Positions 34,813-43,520 of a stretch of 64,000 bases of DNA are shown here, in pieces. This DNA comes from Oligoflexus tunisiensis (lineage in GTDB: Bacteria > Bdellovibrionota_B > Oligoflexia > Oligoflexales > Oligoflexaceae). Position numbers and translations under genes: made by a program. Under the pieces are notes generated by a model. The model was not told the origin of the DNA, did not search any database, and saw nothing but the letters and a program-made list of their open reading frames with translations. Within the stretch, counting starts at the first letter, position 1. Each line of letters opens with the position of its first letter. The stretch is from contig NZ_BDFO01000001.1 in assembly GCF_001748245.1 (NCBI RefSeq), positions 111,740 to 175,739 of the forward strand. Direction: 5' to 3'.

Positions 34813-36042
34813 TTATGAACTCGCCTTGGCTCTCATGCATTGACCGGCAGGGCGACGCACATCGCTAATTTTGGCAATTCGAAGGATTTCGTCCGCGATT
34901 GAATGCGCGATAAGATTATGTCCTGCCTCAGCTATATGTAGATCGTACTCGAGATATAGCGGAGATAAATTAGAGGCAGCTTTAAAATCACCTAGGAGAT
35001 CACGGTACGTAAGCTTAGTTGCGCTTTCACGTGGTCTCAGATTGTCAACAATGGCAGCAATGGCTTCTTGCGGTTTTCTCATGCTGAGCATTTCATCCGT
35101 CACAGAAAACCCCATCTGTTGAAACTGCTGAAACTGCTCTTTCGATACCTGAACTGAAAATGGGGTAGCAGTTAACAAGAAATGCCTAATACCTCGTTCA
35201 GTAAGGAGGTTCATAGTCCGAGCTAAAGCTTCTTCATAGGCTGTGCGCTGTTCATCGCTTATCTTAATCAAGCTATCGTAAATCGTATTAGGGTTTTGCA
35301 GAGCAAAACGGAGCAGCGGGAGGTGTACTTCATATGCTTCTGCAGCCCTTCTAAGTTCCTTATCGAGATTCTGGTAGGCCGGGAGTGTCTTGATAATCTC
35401 AAGTTCCTTCTTCTCCCAAGATTGCTTGTGATCGACGAGAAGCTCGAAAAGGGTGGCAAAATAGGGACGTTCAAAATTCTCGGGAAGAGGACTGCGGTCG
35501 AGATTTAATGCGTTTGCGGCATCGATAAAGTCATTTCCGACGAATGAATTGAATACCACAATGTCGGGGCAGTAACGCGCTGCAGTTAGGTCGAAAACCC
35601 GTGACATGAAATTTGGTCCTGTTCCCTGCAATCCAAAGTTAAGGACTTCGAACCTTCGCTCAGGAGAGCCCTGATTCAGCAGTTTTTCAAGTATAACCGG
35701 GAAAATTTTATCCTGGTCTACTCCCCAGCCCTCCGTGAAGCTATCCCCATATACCGCAACCCTAATACGGTTGGCTTTGTTTGTTGTAGAGTGTGTGGCG
35801 TCGCGAAAGCCAAGATCGTTCGTTTTATAAACAACCTGGGTTTTTCCTGACTTGAATGACACTTCAGAGCCCGCGGGCCTTCCTGTCAACGACAGTCCTC
35901 CTAGTTCATTCAACTCCAGTTTGTCACGCATAACGGCCAGGATACCCCAGGCACCTAGCTCTGCCAGGAAACAGAGGAGAATACCCACCATGAGCAGCAG
36001 TAGAGACGAAAAAACAAACCTCTTCTTTGTATCGATTCTCAT
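34813..36042 (-). CDS. SGNH/GDSL-family hydrolase or acyltransferase-like protein, membrane-anchored
   Basis: 409 residues. One N-terminal membrane helix (residues about 9-35) is followed by an SGNH domain. Block I GDSFTEG at 99-105 gives nucleophile Ser101. The Gly and Asn blocks are in LNFGLQGTG and FNSFVGNDF, and block V DLHIAEAGH gives Asp367 and His369. The domain would face the periplasm. Such proteins remove or transfer acyl groups on glycans and commonly accompany the NodU-SxtJ-DUF5989 trio. It is the first gene of the module, with a candidate promoter about 130 bp upstream. Confidence 0.85.
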   Translation of the reverse strand: MRIDTKKRFVFSSLLLLMVGILLCFLAELGAWGILAVMRDKLELNELGGLSLTGRPAGSEVSFKSGKTQVVYKTNDLGFRDATHSTTNKANRIRVAVYGDSFTEGWGVDQDKIFPVILEKLLNQGSPERRFEVLNFGLQGTGPNFMSRVFDLTAARYCPDIVVFNSFVGNDFIDAANALNLDRSPLPENFERPYFATLFELLVDHKQSWEKKELEIIKTLPAYQNLDKELRRAAEAYEVHLPLLRFALQNPNTIYDSLIKISDEQRTAYEEALARTMNLLTERGIRHFLLTATPFSVQVSKEQFQQFQQMGFSVTDEMLSMRKPQEAIAAIVDNLRPRESATKLTYRDLLGDFKAASNLSPLYLEYDLHIAEAGHNLIAHSIADEILRIAKISDVRRPAGQCMRAKASS

Positions 36043-36175
36043 AGCTCTACATTCCTCAACCCGAGCACCTATAAAAGCGGTAAAACGCTCCCATGGAGCT
36101 TCGACCCAGATCTTCCATTTCTGGAACCAAGCGAACTATTTCTGCCAATATCTTTTTTCAGGCTAAAGTGCATTT

Positions 36176-36206
36176 ATTATAGTAAATTTACGGAATACGT
36201 CCACAA
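36176..36206 (-). promoter_or_regulatory. Candidate promoter of the carbamoylation module
   Basis: On the minus strand a perfect -10 box TATAAT (36181-36176) is preceded, 19 bp upstream, by TTGTGG (36206-36201). The predicted start lies about 125 bp before the ATG of the SGNH gene. The spacing is longer than ideal. Confidence 0.4.
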
Positions 36207-36609
36207 TTTTCTCGCTGCATAGACCACTTTCGACACATAAGATCGATTTCCGTGTCTCACCTGTTTTGATACACGCCCAGATAAAGTTTGATATTTACCC
36301 AATTAAGACTTTTTCAAGCTCAGGTTACATGGAAATAAGCTGGCTTTGTGCATAATGCCAAGTTGGCGAAACCAGATCTTGCGACCTAAGTGATTTTGCT
36401 TATTGATCTGAATTAACTTAGCGACAATTCGTGCAAACCATAGCCGTGGCTTTTTGGCGCTGAAACAATTAGATGTTTCAGTCCCTAACGTAGGGCGAAG
36501 TAATGTATGTCACAATGACACGCACGCTGGAATTTCCTCCGTTGCGTTAACCTGAAACATAATCCACTCCCTTTATCAAGATCATATCCAAAGAACAATC
36601 ATTAGCAAT
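36207..36609. other. Intergenic stretch without a recognised gene
   Basis: About 400 bp of AT-rich sequence between the GT-B-like gene and the promoter of the carbamoylation module. I see no open frame or RNA gene that I can support. The upstream gene's 3' end may carry a terminator here, but no clear hairpin with a T run was found. Confidence 0.4.
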
Positions 36610-37932
36610 TTATTGATGGGTGATAGAGATGGAATCAATCAAGTGATCGCTCTCGATGATCTGTTCTAAGCCGAGAATGAACGTATCAGCGCATCTCGCA
36701 ACACTCTTCATTGAATTCTCCAGGAAAAAAATTCTCTTGGATCCCTTATATCTTTCCATCAATGTCTCACTCTTTAGCATATACACGACCCGGAGGCCGG
36801 CTATCCATGCCTCCATCAGAGCGGCTGAAGTAAATCCAAGTACAAAGTTAAATCCAACCAACTCTTCGAAATATGGTTTATCTCCTCGCGAAAGGCTGAA
36901 ATTTACCTCTGGCAGATCTTTCTGCAGTAAACACGCAAAATACTGGCCTTCAGCGGTCTCGTTTGGGTGGCACCTTATGTGCACAACGGTCCTCGATGGC
37001 AAACGCTCCAAAAGTGCTTTCAAGGTTCTAAACTCTGCGGAGCAAGGAGTAAAAAGCTTGCTATGAGCTATAAGGATTCTTAAATTTCGATCTGATTCAA
37101 ACTTTGACTTAGTATTTCGGAGCTCGTGAAACCGAGAATGCGAAGGATCAGGTTCAATAATGAATTTTGCGCAACATCTCATTTCTCTAAAAAAGTCCTC
37201 CCAGTACTTGCCGCATACAATAAAGAAATCAAACGTTGAAAAGGCGGGAAGTGGCAGCCGACTATAATACTCCCCATGCATACAATTACCATGCTCAACT
37301 CCGACACTGTGCAGATAAGCAGTTACCAGAGAGGATACGAAATTGTTTTCAAGAACACTTATAACGAGTTTCGGTCTCTTAAAATGAACGATATAACTGT
37401 ACTTACTAATCCACTTCACAAATAGATAGACGAATCGGGGATTTTTTACTAGACGAGGTGCAGCAAGCAAAACCCTAACTATAAAATTCAAATCTGACAG
37501 TGTAAGTATTGATCGTGGATTTTGAATATAACACGCACCCTTGTCAGCCCATCGCTGGACTTTGCAAACAATATGCGGATGCTGATAAAAGACAACTTGC
37601 TGTGCGAACTTTAATGGTTTCTTTGGAAGAAACTTACATAGAATGCAACACAGCATAAAACAAGGCAGTTTGATGCAGACATAGAAATTGTAGTAGATCG
37701 CCAATCTATTCTTAGCGTTAAAATGCTCAATAGCAAAGTACTGGGAGATCGATCTTGTTATAGCTTCCCTAGTACTAGGGTCTACAACTTCCAAACGATC
37801 ACTTACAAGTAAACGACTCGTTTTGTAGCAAAAGTCAAGCAATTCTTGAAGTTGCACTTTGCCTAAATCACTTCGGAACCCACCTAGAATTGAATCAATC
37901 CATAGATTCCTTAGCTGTCCTAAGAATTTCAT
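36610..37932 (-). CDS. Probable GT-B-type glycosyltransferase, family not identified
   Basis: 440 residues from the ATG at 37932. The frame is open further upstream (to 38160), but that would overlap the neighbouring membrane-protein gene by 266 nt. The C-terminal half looks like a GT-B donor domain: ILIAHSKLFTPC, VHIRCHPNETAEGQ, YFEELVGFNFVLGFTSAALMEAWIAGLRVVY. The last resembles the conserved segment of capsule and CDP-glycerol-type transferases. The middle part (HSVGVEHGNCMHGEYY, DFFIVCGKYWEDFF) parallels the 655-residue protein at 40675. It is likely a transferase of the polysaccharide assembled here. Confidence 0.6.
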   Translation of the reverse strand: MKFLGQLRNLWIDSILGGFRSDLGKVQLQELLDFCYKTSRLLVSDRLEVVDPSTREAITRSISQYFAIEHFNAKNRLAIYYNFYVCIKLPCFMLCCILCKFLPKKPLKFAQQVVFYQHPHIVCKVQRWADKGACYIQNPRSILTLSDLNFIVRVLLAAPRLVKNPRFVYLFVKWISKYSYIVHFKRPKLVISVLENNFVSSLVTAYLHSVGVEHGNCMHGEYYSRLPLPAFSTFDFFIVCGKYWEDFFREMRCCAKFIIEPDPSHSRFHELRNTKSKFESDRNLRILIAHSKLFTPCSAEFRTLKALLERLPSRTVVHIRCHPNETAEGQYFACLLQKDLPEVNFSLSRGDKPYFEELVGFNFVLGFTSAALMEAWIAGLRVVYMLKSETLMERYKGSKRIFFLENSMKSVARCADTFILGLEQIIESDHLIDSISITHQ

Positions 37933-39088
37933 TATTCTGAATCTTTCGATCACTTCTTTGAAGGAAATACGACACACTAAAGGTAAGCACCCAAAGCATC
38001 TCGAATATCCGTAAACGGAATAGGCCGCCCAAATTTGGCGATGCCCACAACTGGATTGACAGATGAAAAATACTAAAAAAGATAAATAGCTTCTTTGCCG
38101 TTGATTCCGGCGATTTAACTGCGTAGATGGCAAACGCTGAAAGGAAAATGGTATGTTCAAAAATGCCGGCTACTTTTTTATCAAAGGCAATGTTTGGAGA
38201 GCCAGCAATTTCTCCGATGAATCCGATGGTATTCTGGTAAATCGTGTTAAGTAAGAGCCAGCTAGATGAAACTAGAGATGGCCGCTCGGCACTAAAAACA
38301 TTCAGGATTGTTGCATTCCCCCAATACGCATCAATTTTCTGGCGAATAGGCACCCATAAAACAACGACGATGAAGGTAGCTGTGACGATGGCAAGGAAGT
38401 ATCGAATCCGTACCCAAGGTAAGAACAGCGGGCGCTTACTGGAAAGAGCCATCTCCATAGAAAAAAAGGAGACCGCCGCTAAATAAAAAAGAATATAGTA
38501 GAAGCGGAATACAGCCAAGCAATATAAGGCATTGATCAACAATAAGATTCCTATTATGTTCCTAGGCGAAAACAGCGTTCTGCTCATAGACAAAAGCAAT
38601 GAGGTCTGCTGGAACAAAATAGAAAGGCAGAAGAGCACACACAAATCTTTGTTGATTGAGACTGAAAGCTTAGCGATTGTTGGGATCAGCATGGCTGAGA
38701 TCGCCGTTCCAGTCACATGAGCCATGCAACTTCGAATCCTAAGCGTATCGGCTATAACAACAATGGAAAGTGCAATAAGGATTGAATTCAATGCTCTAAC
38801 TGAGACGTCATTCTCTGACAAGATCTTAGCGGCCAACCAATAGAGACCACTTATCCCACCTACATTTTGCTGAGTGTCAGAGGCTGCGCTGGTGAAAGTT
38901 GCATAATTTTGGACAAAAAATTTGTAGAAGGAATGATCATACCCGGGTGCCAGAAAACTTGAAAAGCTGGTTGTCAAAAGAAAAAGAGCAGCAACCATTA
39001 GCACTGATCGGGCAGGGAAGTTTAGAAAAGTTACTGCAATTATAAATAAGAGTGATAGAAGGGGGCTCAGCCATATACTTGATTGCAT
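37895..39088 (-). CDS. EpsG/Wzy-like polytopic membrane protein, possible polysaccharide polymerase
   Basis: 397 residues with about ten predicted membrane helices. The N-terminal region contains APGYDHSFYKFF in a large loop, which recalls the G-x-D-x-x-x-Y loop of EpsG-type polymerases. RLRIFEMLWVL lies near the C-terminus. Wzy-type proteins are poorly conserved, so the call rests on topology, this loop and location. It overlaps the next gene by 38 nt. Its promoter region is shared with the divergent WbaP-type gene. Confidence 0.6.
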   Translation of the reverse strand: MQSSIWLSPLLSLLFIIAVTFLNFPARSVLMVAALFLLTTSFSSFLAPGYDHSFYKFFVQNYATFTSAASDTQQNVGGISGLYWLAAKILSENDVSVRALNSILIALSIVVIADTLRIRSCMAHVTGTAISAMLIPTIAKLSVSINKDLCVLFCLSILFQQTSLLLSMSRTLFSPRNIIGILLLINALYCLAVFRFYYILFYLAAVSFFSMEMALSSKRPLFLPWVRIRYFLAIVTATFIVVVLWVPIRQKIDAYWGNATILNVFSAERPSLVSSSWLLLNTIYQNTIGFIGEIAGSPNIAFDKKVAGIFEHTIFLSAFAIYAVKSPESTAKKLFIFFSIFHLSIQLWASPNLGGLFRLRIFEMLWVLTFSVSYFLQRSDRKIQNNEILRTAKESMD

Positions 39089-39107
39089 TGAACGTGCCCC
39101 AAATTCT

Positions 39108-39116
39108 ATTATAGCA
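39108..39116 (-). promoter_or_regulatory. Candidate extended -10 promoter for the EpsG-like gene
   Basis: On the minus strand TGCTATAAT (39116-39108) is an extended -10 element (TGn plus a perfect TATAAT). No good -35 box is visible, as is common for this promoter type. The start would lie only about a dozen bases before the ATG at 39088. Confidence 0.4.
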
Positions 39117-39238
39117 GTCTACCATTTCCATTTTGGGAAGGATTGTCCCAATTTCCTGGATTTTGGCCAATAAATATCTATGATTGATTTAATAGTATAA
39201 CAACTTGCCAAACTTAAAGCTAGCTTTTTTGCCGGGGA

Positions 39239-40681
39239 GTGCTAGTGCTTCGTGAATCTGACATCCAAAATAGCCGCGCCATTCCATTCTCTTGGCCAAA
39301 TTTAACCATGAGTCTAACCAATATACTATTTGCGCCAAGTCGTACGTTATGGGCAATGACTGAGATCTTGCTGCTAATGACGTTCTTTCTGGCATTCTCC
39401 TGGTGCAGTCCTTATCTAAATTGGGCCGAGATAGATTCAAATATAGTCTTGTTGACGGTTTCTTTCGGGGTCATTTTCGTTGTCCTCTCTGTTGGTCTAG
39501 GGCAATATGAGAGAGCACGTCGGTCTTCAGTCACGAAAATTTTCTTCAATAGCTTCTTTGCAACAGCAATAGCTATAACTTTCAGCCTTTCAATCACATA
39601 CTTTACAGCATATGGCACTTTTGGCCGCTTAAATCTTCTCTGGGGATCGGCAGGAGCCTCGATAGGAATCATTGCTTTTCGGCTTTCAATAGCCTTCATG
39701 TTTCGTCGTTTTCCATATCGTTTCACTACACTGGGAACTTCAGAACTAATCGGAAATATAACTGATTTTCTGAAAAAACCCAGCACAAAGGAAGCAAAAT
39801 ACGTAAAATACATCGAGAGCCCTGGCTCCTCTGAGGAAGAAGATGTTTTGAGATTTTTAGACCAAGAGAAAATCCACGATGTTATCATTGCGGAATCTAC
39901 TCTACGGATAGCTCTGAATCATAGACTGCTTCTAAAGATACTGGAGAAGCGCATCCGCATACTTCACGAAGAGCACTTTTACTCTGAGTTTTTTGAATGT
40001 TCTCCAATAAATCGATTGGACGCATCGAAGTTTTTAAATAGAGACTTAAAGGTGCGAAGTATCCTTTATGAATCTGTGAAGCGCTTGTTTGACATTGGCG
40101 CTAGTACAATGGCATTGATGGCACTTTCACCATTCCTATTACTAATAGCTGCGGCAATACGAGTTGATACAAGAGGCAAAGCGCTATTTCATCAGCCACG
40201 TCAGGGACGTTTCCAGCAACCTTTCATGATGTATAAGTTTCGCACTATGCATGAAGACCAATCTTGTCCTGCCGCTAGTGGTGGCTTTACGCAGAAACTT
40301 GATGCAAGAATCACACGGATTGGCCGGTTTCTAAGACCACTTCATATTGATGAGCTTCCACAACTCTGGAACATCTTGAAAGGCGATATGTCAATCGTAG
40401 GGCCACGACCGGAGGCTTTAGTATTCGCACAGCGAATGAGCAGGGAGATAGACCTTTATGATTTCCGTTACTCGGTTCGCCCAGGTTTGACAGGGCATGC
40501 ACAATTAATGGTCGGGTACATGCTAGACAATGTGGACGACACTCGAAAAAAACTGGCCTACGATCTCTATTATATAGCAAACAAGTCTCTACTATTGGAC
40601 ATAAGAATTATTCTAAGAACTGCTTTCATTGTCGCCAAGAAGACCTATGAATCCCTTTCAGTTGGGAGGAGAGGATGCTAA
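39239..40681 (+). CDS. Undecaprenyl-phosphate sugar phosphotransferase (WbaP/WcaJ type)
   Basis: 480 residues. Four N-terminal membrane helices and a cytoplasmic CoA-binding-like part precede the catalytic domain (from about residue 280): KRLFDIGAS, MMYKFRTMHED, RIGRFLRPLHIDELPQLWNILKGDMSIVGPRPE, SVRPGLTGHAQ. It transfers a sugar-1-phosphate to undecaprenyl phosphate to start glycan assembly. The GTG at 39239 is the longest start. An ATG at 39308 (MSLTNILFAPSRT) is also possible and retains all helices. It overlaps the next gene by 7 nt and leads a five-gene operon to 46395. Confidence 0.9.
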   Translation: MLVLRESDIQNSRAIPFSWPNLTMSLTNILFAPSRTLWAMTEILLLMTFFLAFSWCSPYLNWAEIDSNIVLLTVSFGVIFVVLSVGLGQYERARRSSVTKIFFNSFFATAIAITFSLSITYFTAYGTFGRLNLLWGSAGASIGIIAFRLSIAFMFRRFPYRFTTLGTSELIGNITDFLKKPSTKEAKYVKYIESPGSSEEEDVLRFLDQEKIHDVIIAESTLRIALNHRLLLKILEKRIRILHEEHFYSEFFECSPINRLDASKFLNRDLKVRSILYESVKRLFDIGASTMALMALSPFLLLIAAAIRVDTRGKALFHQPRQGRFQQPFMMYKFRTMHEDQSCPAASGGFTQKLDARITRIGRFLRPLHIDELPQLWNILKGDMSIVGPRPEALVFAQRMSREIDLYDFRYSVRPGLTGHAQLMVGYMLDNVDDTRKKLAYDLYYIANKSLLLDIRIILRTAFIVAKKTYESLSVGRRGC

Positions 40682-42642
40682 AAAATTTCCCCTCGTTAAT
40701 AGGGATTTTTAGGCTTATTTTTTCTCAAATATGGTTTTTATCTAACCATGATTGGCTGGTTCTCGCCATATTACCCCAGCGTTTTAATCGTATTTCCAAG
40801 TGGATTGTATCTAGGACACATGGAATAAAAATCTATTCGAATTTTTTGAGGAACGATTCAAGCACGCTCAACGCAGAATATACAGCCGCAAGAGCATTGC
40901 TCCGATCTTTCCAGGCCAACTTATCTCAATCGAAGAAAAACGTTAGCCCTGATTTTTCCAATGAACAGATTGTTAAAGTTTTTGAAGCAACCTGGCTGGA
41001 CTCCATTCGGTGGTCAATCAGTTTATGTAACAGCCTGCGTGAAGAAAACTTAAACCGGAAAGTCTATATTTATATGCCGCATAGTGTTGGGCTTCTTTTC
41101 CTATCAGAACTATTGCGGTTTATGCTGGCGACTTCTCTTAGATTTGTAAAGAAGTATGGGAAACGGTTCTGGAACTTCATTAACATATTTCCACAACGCA
41201 TCGACTATTATTTTTCGAAATCCTCCTTCATTTTATCGATTTTGAAAACCGATAGAGAAAAATCTAGGAATCCATACAAGAAACAGACAACTTTAAACAT
41301 ACGCAATAGATTCTTTTCATTTCCATCGAAGTCATCTTCCAGTCAAGAAGTTAAGAATTCACACAAGAGACAAGCTATTTGGGAGAGAATCAATAGATTC
41401 TTTTCAACTGCACCGAAAACATCTTCCTGTCAAATTCCCAATGCTGACCTTCTATTATGTCTAATTGACTCTGATACAGACCTTAACTTTGATGCTGCAA
41501 AGAATCTTCTTAGAGAGCTGACGGCAAATCAGTCAACCATCCTCCTCCCATTTGGTTGTGACACACGAAAATTGTCGATGATAAGATCTATTGCGCCCAA
41601 CATCAATCATATTGAGTTTCAAGTTCCCGACCGACCAACTTTCAGCCGCTATAGAGTTGCGTCAACATTCCTGAAGGTATTAAGCCAGTCCATGGAGAGC
41701 TATTCGAAACATGAACGGCGAGTTATGTTAAAGTACTGTTCATCCACTGCATATTTCGTAGCTTGTTTTCTAGAACGAGAGGTTATGTTTCTGAAGCAGA
41801 CACTGAAAAAGTATAGTCAGGTTAAAGGCTGCTTCATGGTTCCAGACGCACATCCGGTAAACAGACTTCTATGCATGTTACTAGAGAATAAAGGTGTCCC
41901 TACTTTCACTATAGATACATGTATGCTAGCTGGATTTGATGCAGCGGGTGAGGCCACTTGTGATTACACCTTTGTTTCTGGCAAATGGAATAAAGAGATC
42001 TACGACAAGAGCAGAAGGGCGTCAGGCAAGAAAGTATTGATCACGGGTGCCCCCAGATACGAATCGATATATTTCAAGATGCCGGAAGCTTTTAACAAGC
42101 GCCTGATATACTGCACTGAGAATTCTGGGCTGGAGCGTACTATTGGGATATGTCGGCAACTCGCAAATCTAAAAAACATTGAGAAGGTAGAAATATGGCC
42201 GCATCCTGCCGAGCCACAGACTGAGCTTCTTGAAGCAATTGAATCCATTAATGCTAAGGCAGAGGCATCGAAGCTATTTGCAGTTATGCGCAATCAAAGG
42301 GACTGGTCAAACTGCCACGGATCTCTTGTATTGGTAGAACATTCAACAATCGGAATTGAAATGTCTCTTCGTGGATGTTTTGTCATGAGTTATAACCCGC
42401 TGAGATCAATGTTCAACCCATATGCTAATACGGCAACAGTACCGATGCTTATTGACATTTCAGAGATCGATAGCTATGCGGAAAAGATCCTCCTTAGCGA
42501 AAATCATTTTTTTGAAATATTAAAGCTGCAGACTGCCGAAGTTTCGGATCTCTTTAATAAGAGACCGGCCGATGTTCAACCATCCCAAGCAATTGCTCGC
42601 TTGATTGCTAACGCTCAGATCAATTGGCTCAATGCAGAGTAA
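40675..42642 (+). CDS. Large unrecognised protein with GT-B-like C-terminal half and a 29-residue tandem duplication
   Basis: 655 residues. I do not recognise a family over the whole length. The C-terminal half (after about residue 260) contains KVLITGAPRYESIYF, KVEIWPHPAEPQTE and LVLVEHSTIGIEMSLRGCFV. This order is seen in GT-B capsule-type transferases, and the protein at 36610 shows a similar pattern. Residues about 201-258 are two copies of a 29-residue unit (RNRFFSFPSKSSSSQ and INRFFSTAPKTSSCQ), basic and Ser-rich, probably a linker. It lies between the initiating transferase and wzm, so a chain-synthesis or chain-terminating role is plausible. Confidence 0.55.
   Translation: MLKNFPSLIGIFRLIFSQIWFLSNHDWLVLAILPQRFNRISKWIVSRTHGIKIYSNFLRNDSSTLNAEYTAARALLRSFQANLSQSKKNVSPDFSNEQIVKVFEATWLDSIRWSISLCNSLREENLNRKVYIYMPHSVGLLFLSELLRFMLATSLRFVKKYGKRFWNFINIFPQRIDYYFSKSSFILSILKTDREKSRNPYKKQTTLNIRNRFFSFPSKSSSSQEVKNSHKRQAIWERINRFFSTAPKTSSCQIPNADLLLCLIDSDTDLNFDAAKNLLRELTANQSTILLPFGCDTRKLSMIRSIAPNINHIEFQVPDRPTFSRYRVASTFLKVLSQSMESYSKHERRVMLKYCSSTAYFVACFLEREVMFLKQTLKKYSQVKGCFMVPDAHPVNRLLCMLLENKGVPTFTIDTCMLAGFDAAGEATCDYTFVSGKWNKEIYDKSRRASGKKVLITGAPRYESIYFKMPEAFNKRLIYCTENSGLERTIGICRQLANLKNIEKVEIWPHPAEPQTELLEAIESINAKAEASKLFAVMRNQRDWSNCHGSLVLVEHSTIGIEMSLRGCFVMSYNPLRSMFNPYANTATVPMLIDISEIDSYAEKILLSENHFFEILKLQTAEVSDLFNKRPADVQPSQAIARLIANAQINWLNAE
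41276..41449 (+). repeat. In-frame 87-bp tandem duplication inside a coding region
   Basis: Two adjacent 87-bp units (41276-41362 and 41363-41449) share ACAAGA near the start, AATAGATTCTTTTCA and CATCTTCC near the end, at a constant 87-bp (29-codon) distance. The copies have diverged in between, so the duplication is not recent. Confidence 0.75.
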
Positions 42643-42671
42643 GAATCTAAGAATCGAGAGAGGACGCAACA

Positions 42672-43520
42672 TTGACACATCTAGATCAATCTATTTCCAC
42701 AATCATTACACCAAACGGGATTCGAAGGAAAAAGCATAGTCTTAGACACGAATTGATTTCAAAGTTAAGTTATCTTGAGAGCGTAATGTTCATAACTCTT
42801 GCTGACTTGAAATCCCGAATCTTTGGAAAGTCCCTGGGGGTTGTTTGGCTCCTGGTTGAACCAGCTATTTCCGCTTCGTTATACTACTTGCTGACTGCAG
42901 TTATCTTTAATGCTGCCGGAAACAAGCACCACTTTCTATTTATCTTGATATCCGTCATTTTTTGGAGATGGTTTTCCAAAACTATTGATAGCAGTCCAAA
43001 TGCACTAATTTCCTTTGCAAGTATCCTTAAGCAAACCAATTTCCCTGTTCAGGTAGGATTCTTTTCATTTGTTATCACTGAGACCTGTCTATTTCTCATC
43101 AATTTCACAGTTTTAGTCTTCTTCCTGACTCTTAATGGATTTTCGCCAAATCTGGCCTATTTCCAATTACCACTATTGATTATTACTCAGTTGCTGCTCA
43201 CATATTCATTGGCACTCTACTGTGCTATCGTTGGAACATTCTTTAAGGATTTAGGTTCTTTCTTATATGCCCTCACAACCGTGTGGTGGTATCTTTCACC
43301 GGGAATCTACCCTGTCTCCAAAATCCCTTATAACTTCAGGTGGCTCTTTGAGCTGAACCCTTTTGCACATTTCCTTCCAGGATATCGGTCAATTCTACTT
43401 GATGGGGAGTTTGTCAGTTTGACTCCATTCTTGATCATCAGCTTGGGAGCCATCGGACTAGCCGCGCTAGGAACTAGGCTCCTGTCCATTGCAAGATATC
43501 GATTCTTCTCTTTCCTATGA
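42672..43520 (+). CDS. wzm: ABC-2 type polysaccharide export permease (Wzm), first pair
   Basis: 282 residues with six hydrophobic segments and the ABC-2 polysaccharide-permease pattern: LADLKSRIFGKSLGVVWLLVEPAISASLYYLL near the N-terminus and TVWWYLSPGIYPVSKIPYNFRWLFELNPFAHFL near the end. It forms the channel that moves the lipid-linked glycan to the periplasm. Starts with TTG at 42672. It overlaps the following ATPase gene by 4 nt, so it is the partner of the unusual Wzt. Confidence 0.9.
   Translation: MTHLDQSISTIITPNGIRRKKHSLRHELISKLSYLESVMFITLADLKSRIFGKSLGVVWLLVEPAISASLYYLLTAVIFNAAGNKHHFLFILISVIFWRWFSKTIDSSPNALISFASILKQTNFPVQVGFFSFVITETCLFLINFTVLVFFLTLNGFSPNLAYFQLPLLIITQLLLTYSLALYCAIVGTFFKDLGSFLYALTTVWWYLSPGIYPVSKIPYNFRWLFELNPFAHFLPGYRSILLDGEFVSLTPFLIISLGAIGLAALGTRLLSIARYRFFSFL

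Noticed and set aside
37933..38160. N-terminal extension of the GT-B-like protein to 38160
   Set aside because: It would overlap the EpsG-like gene by 266 nt, and the extra residues are Cys/Ser/Gln-rich and unlike a real N-terminus.
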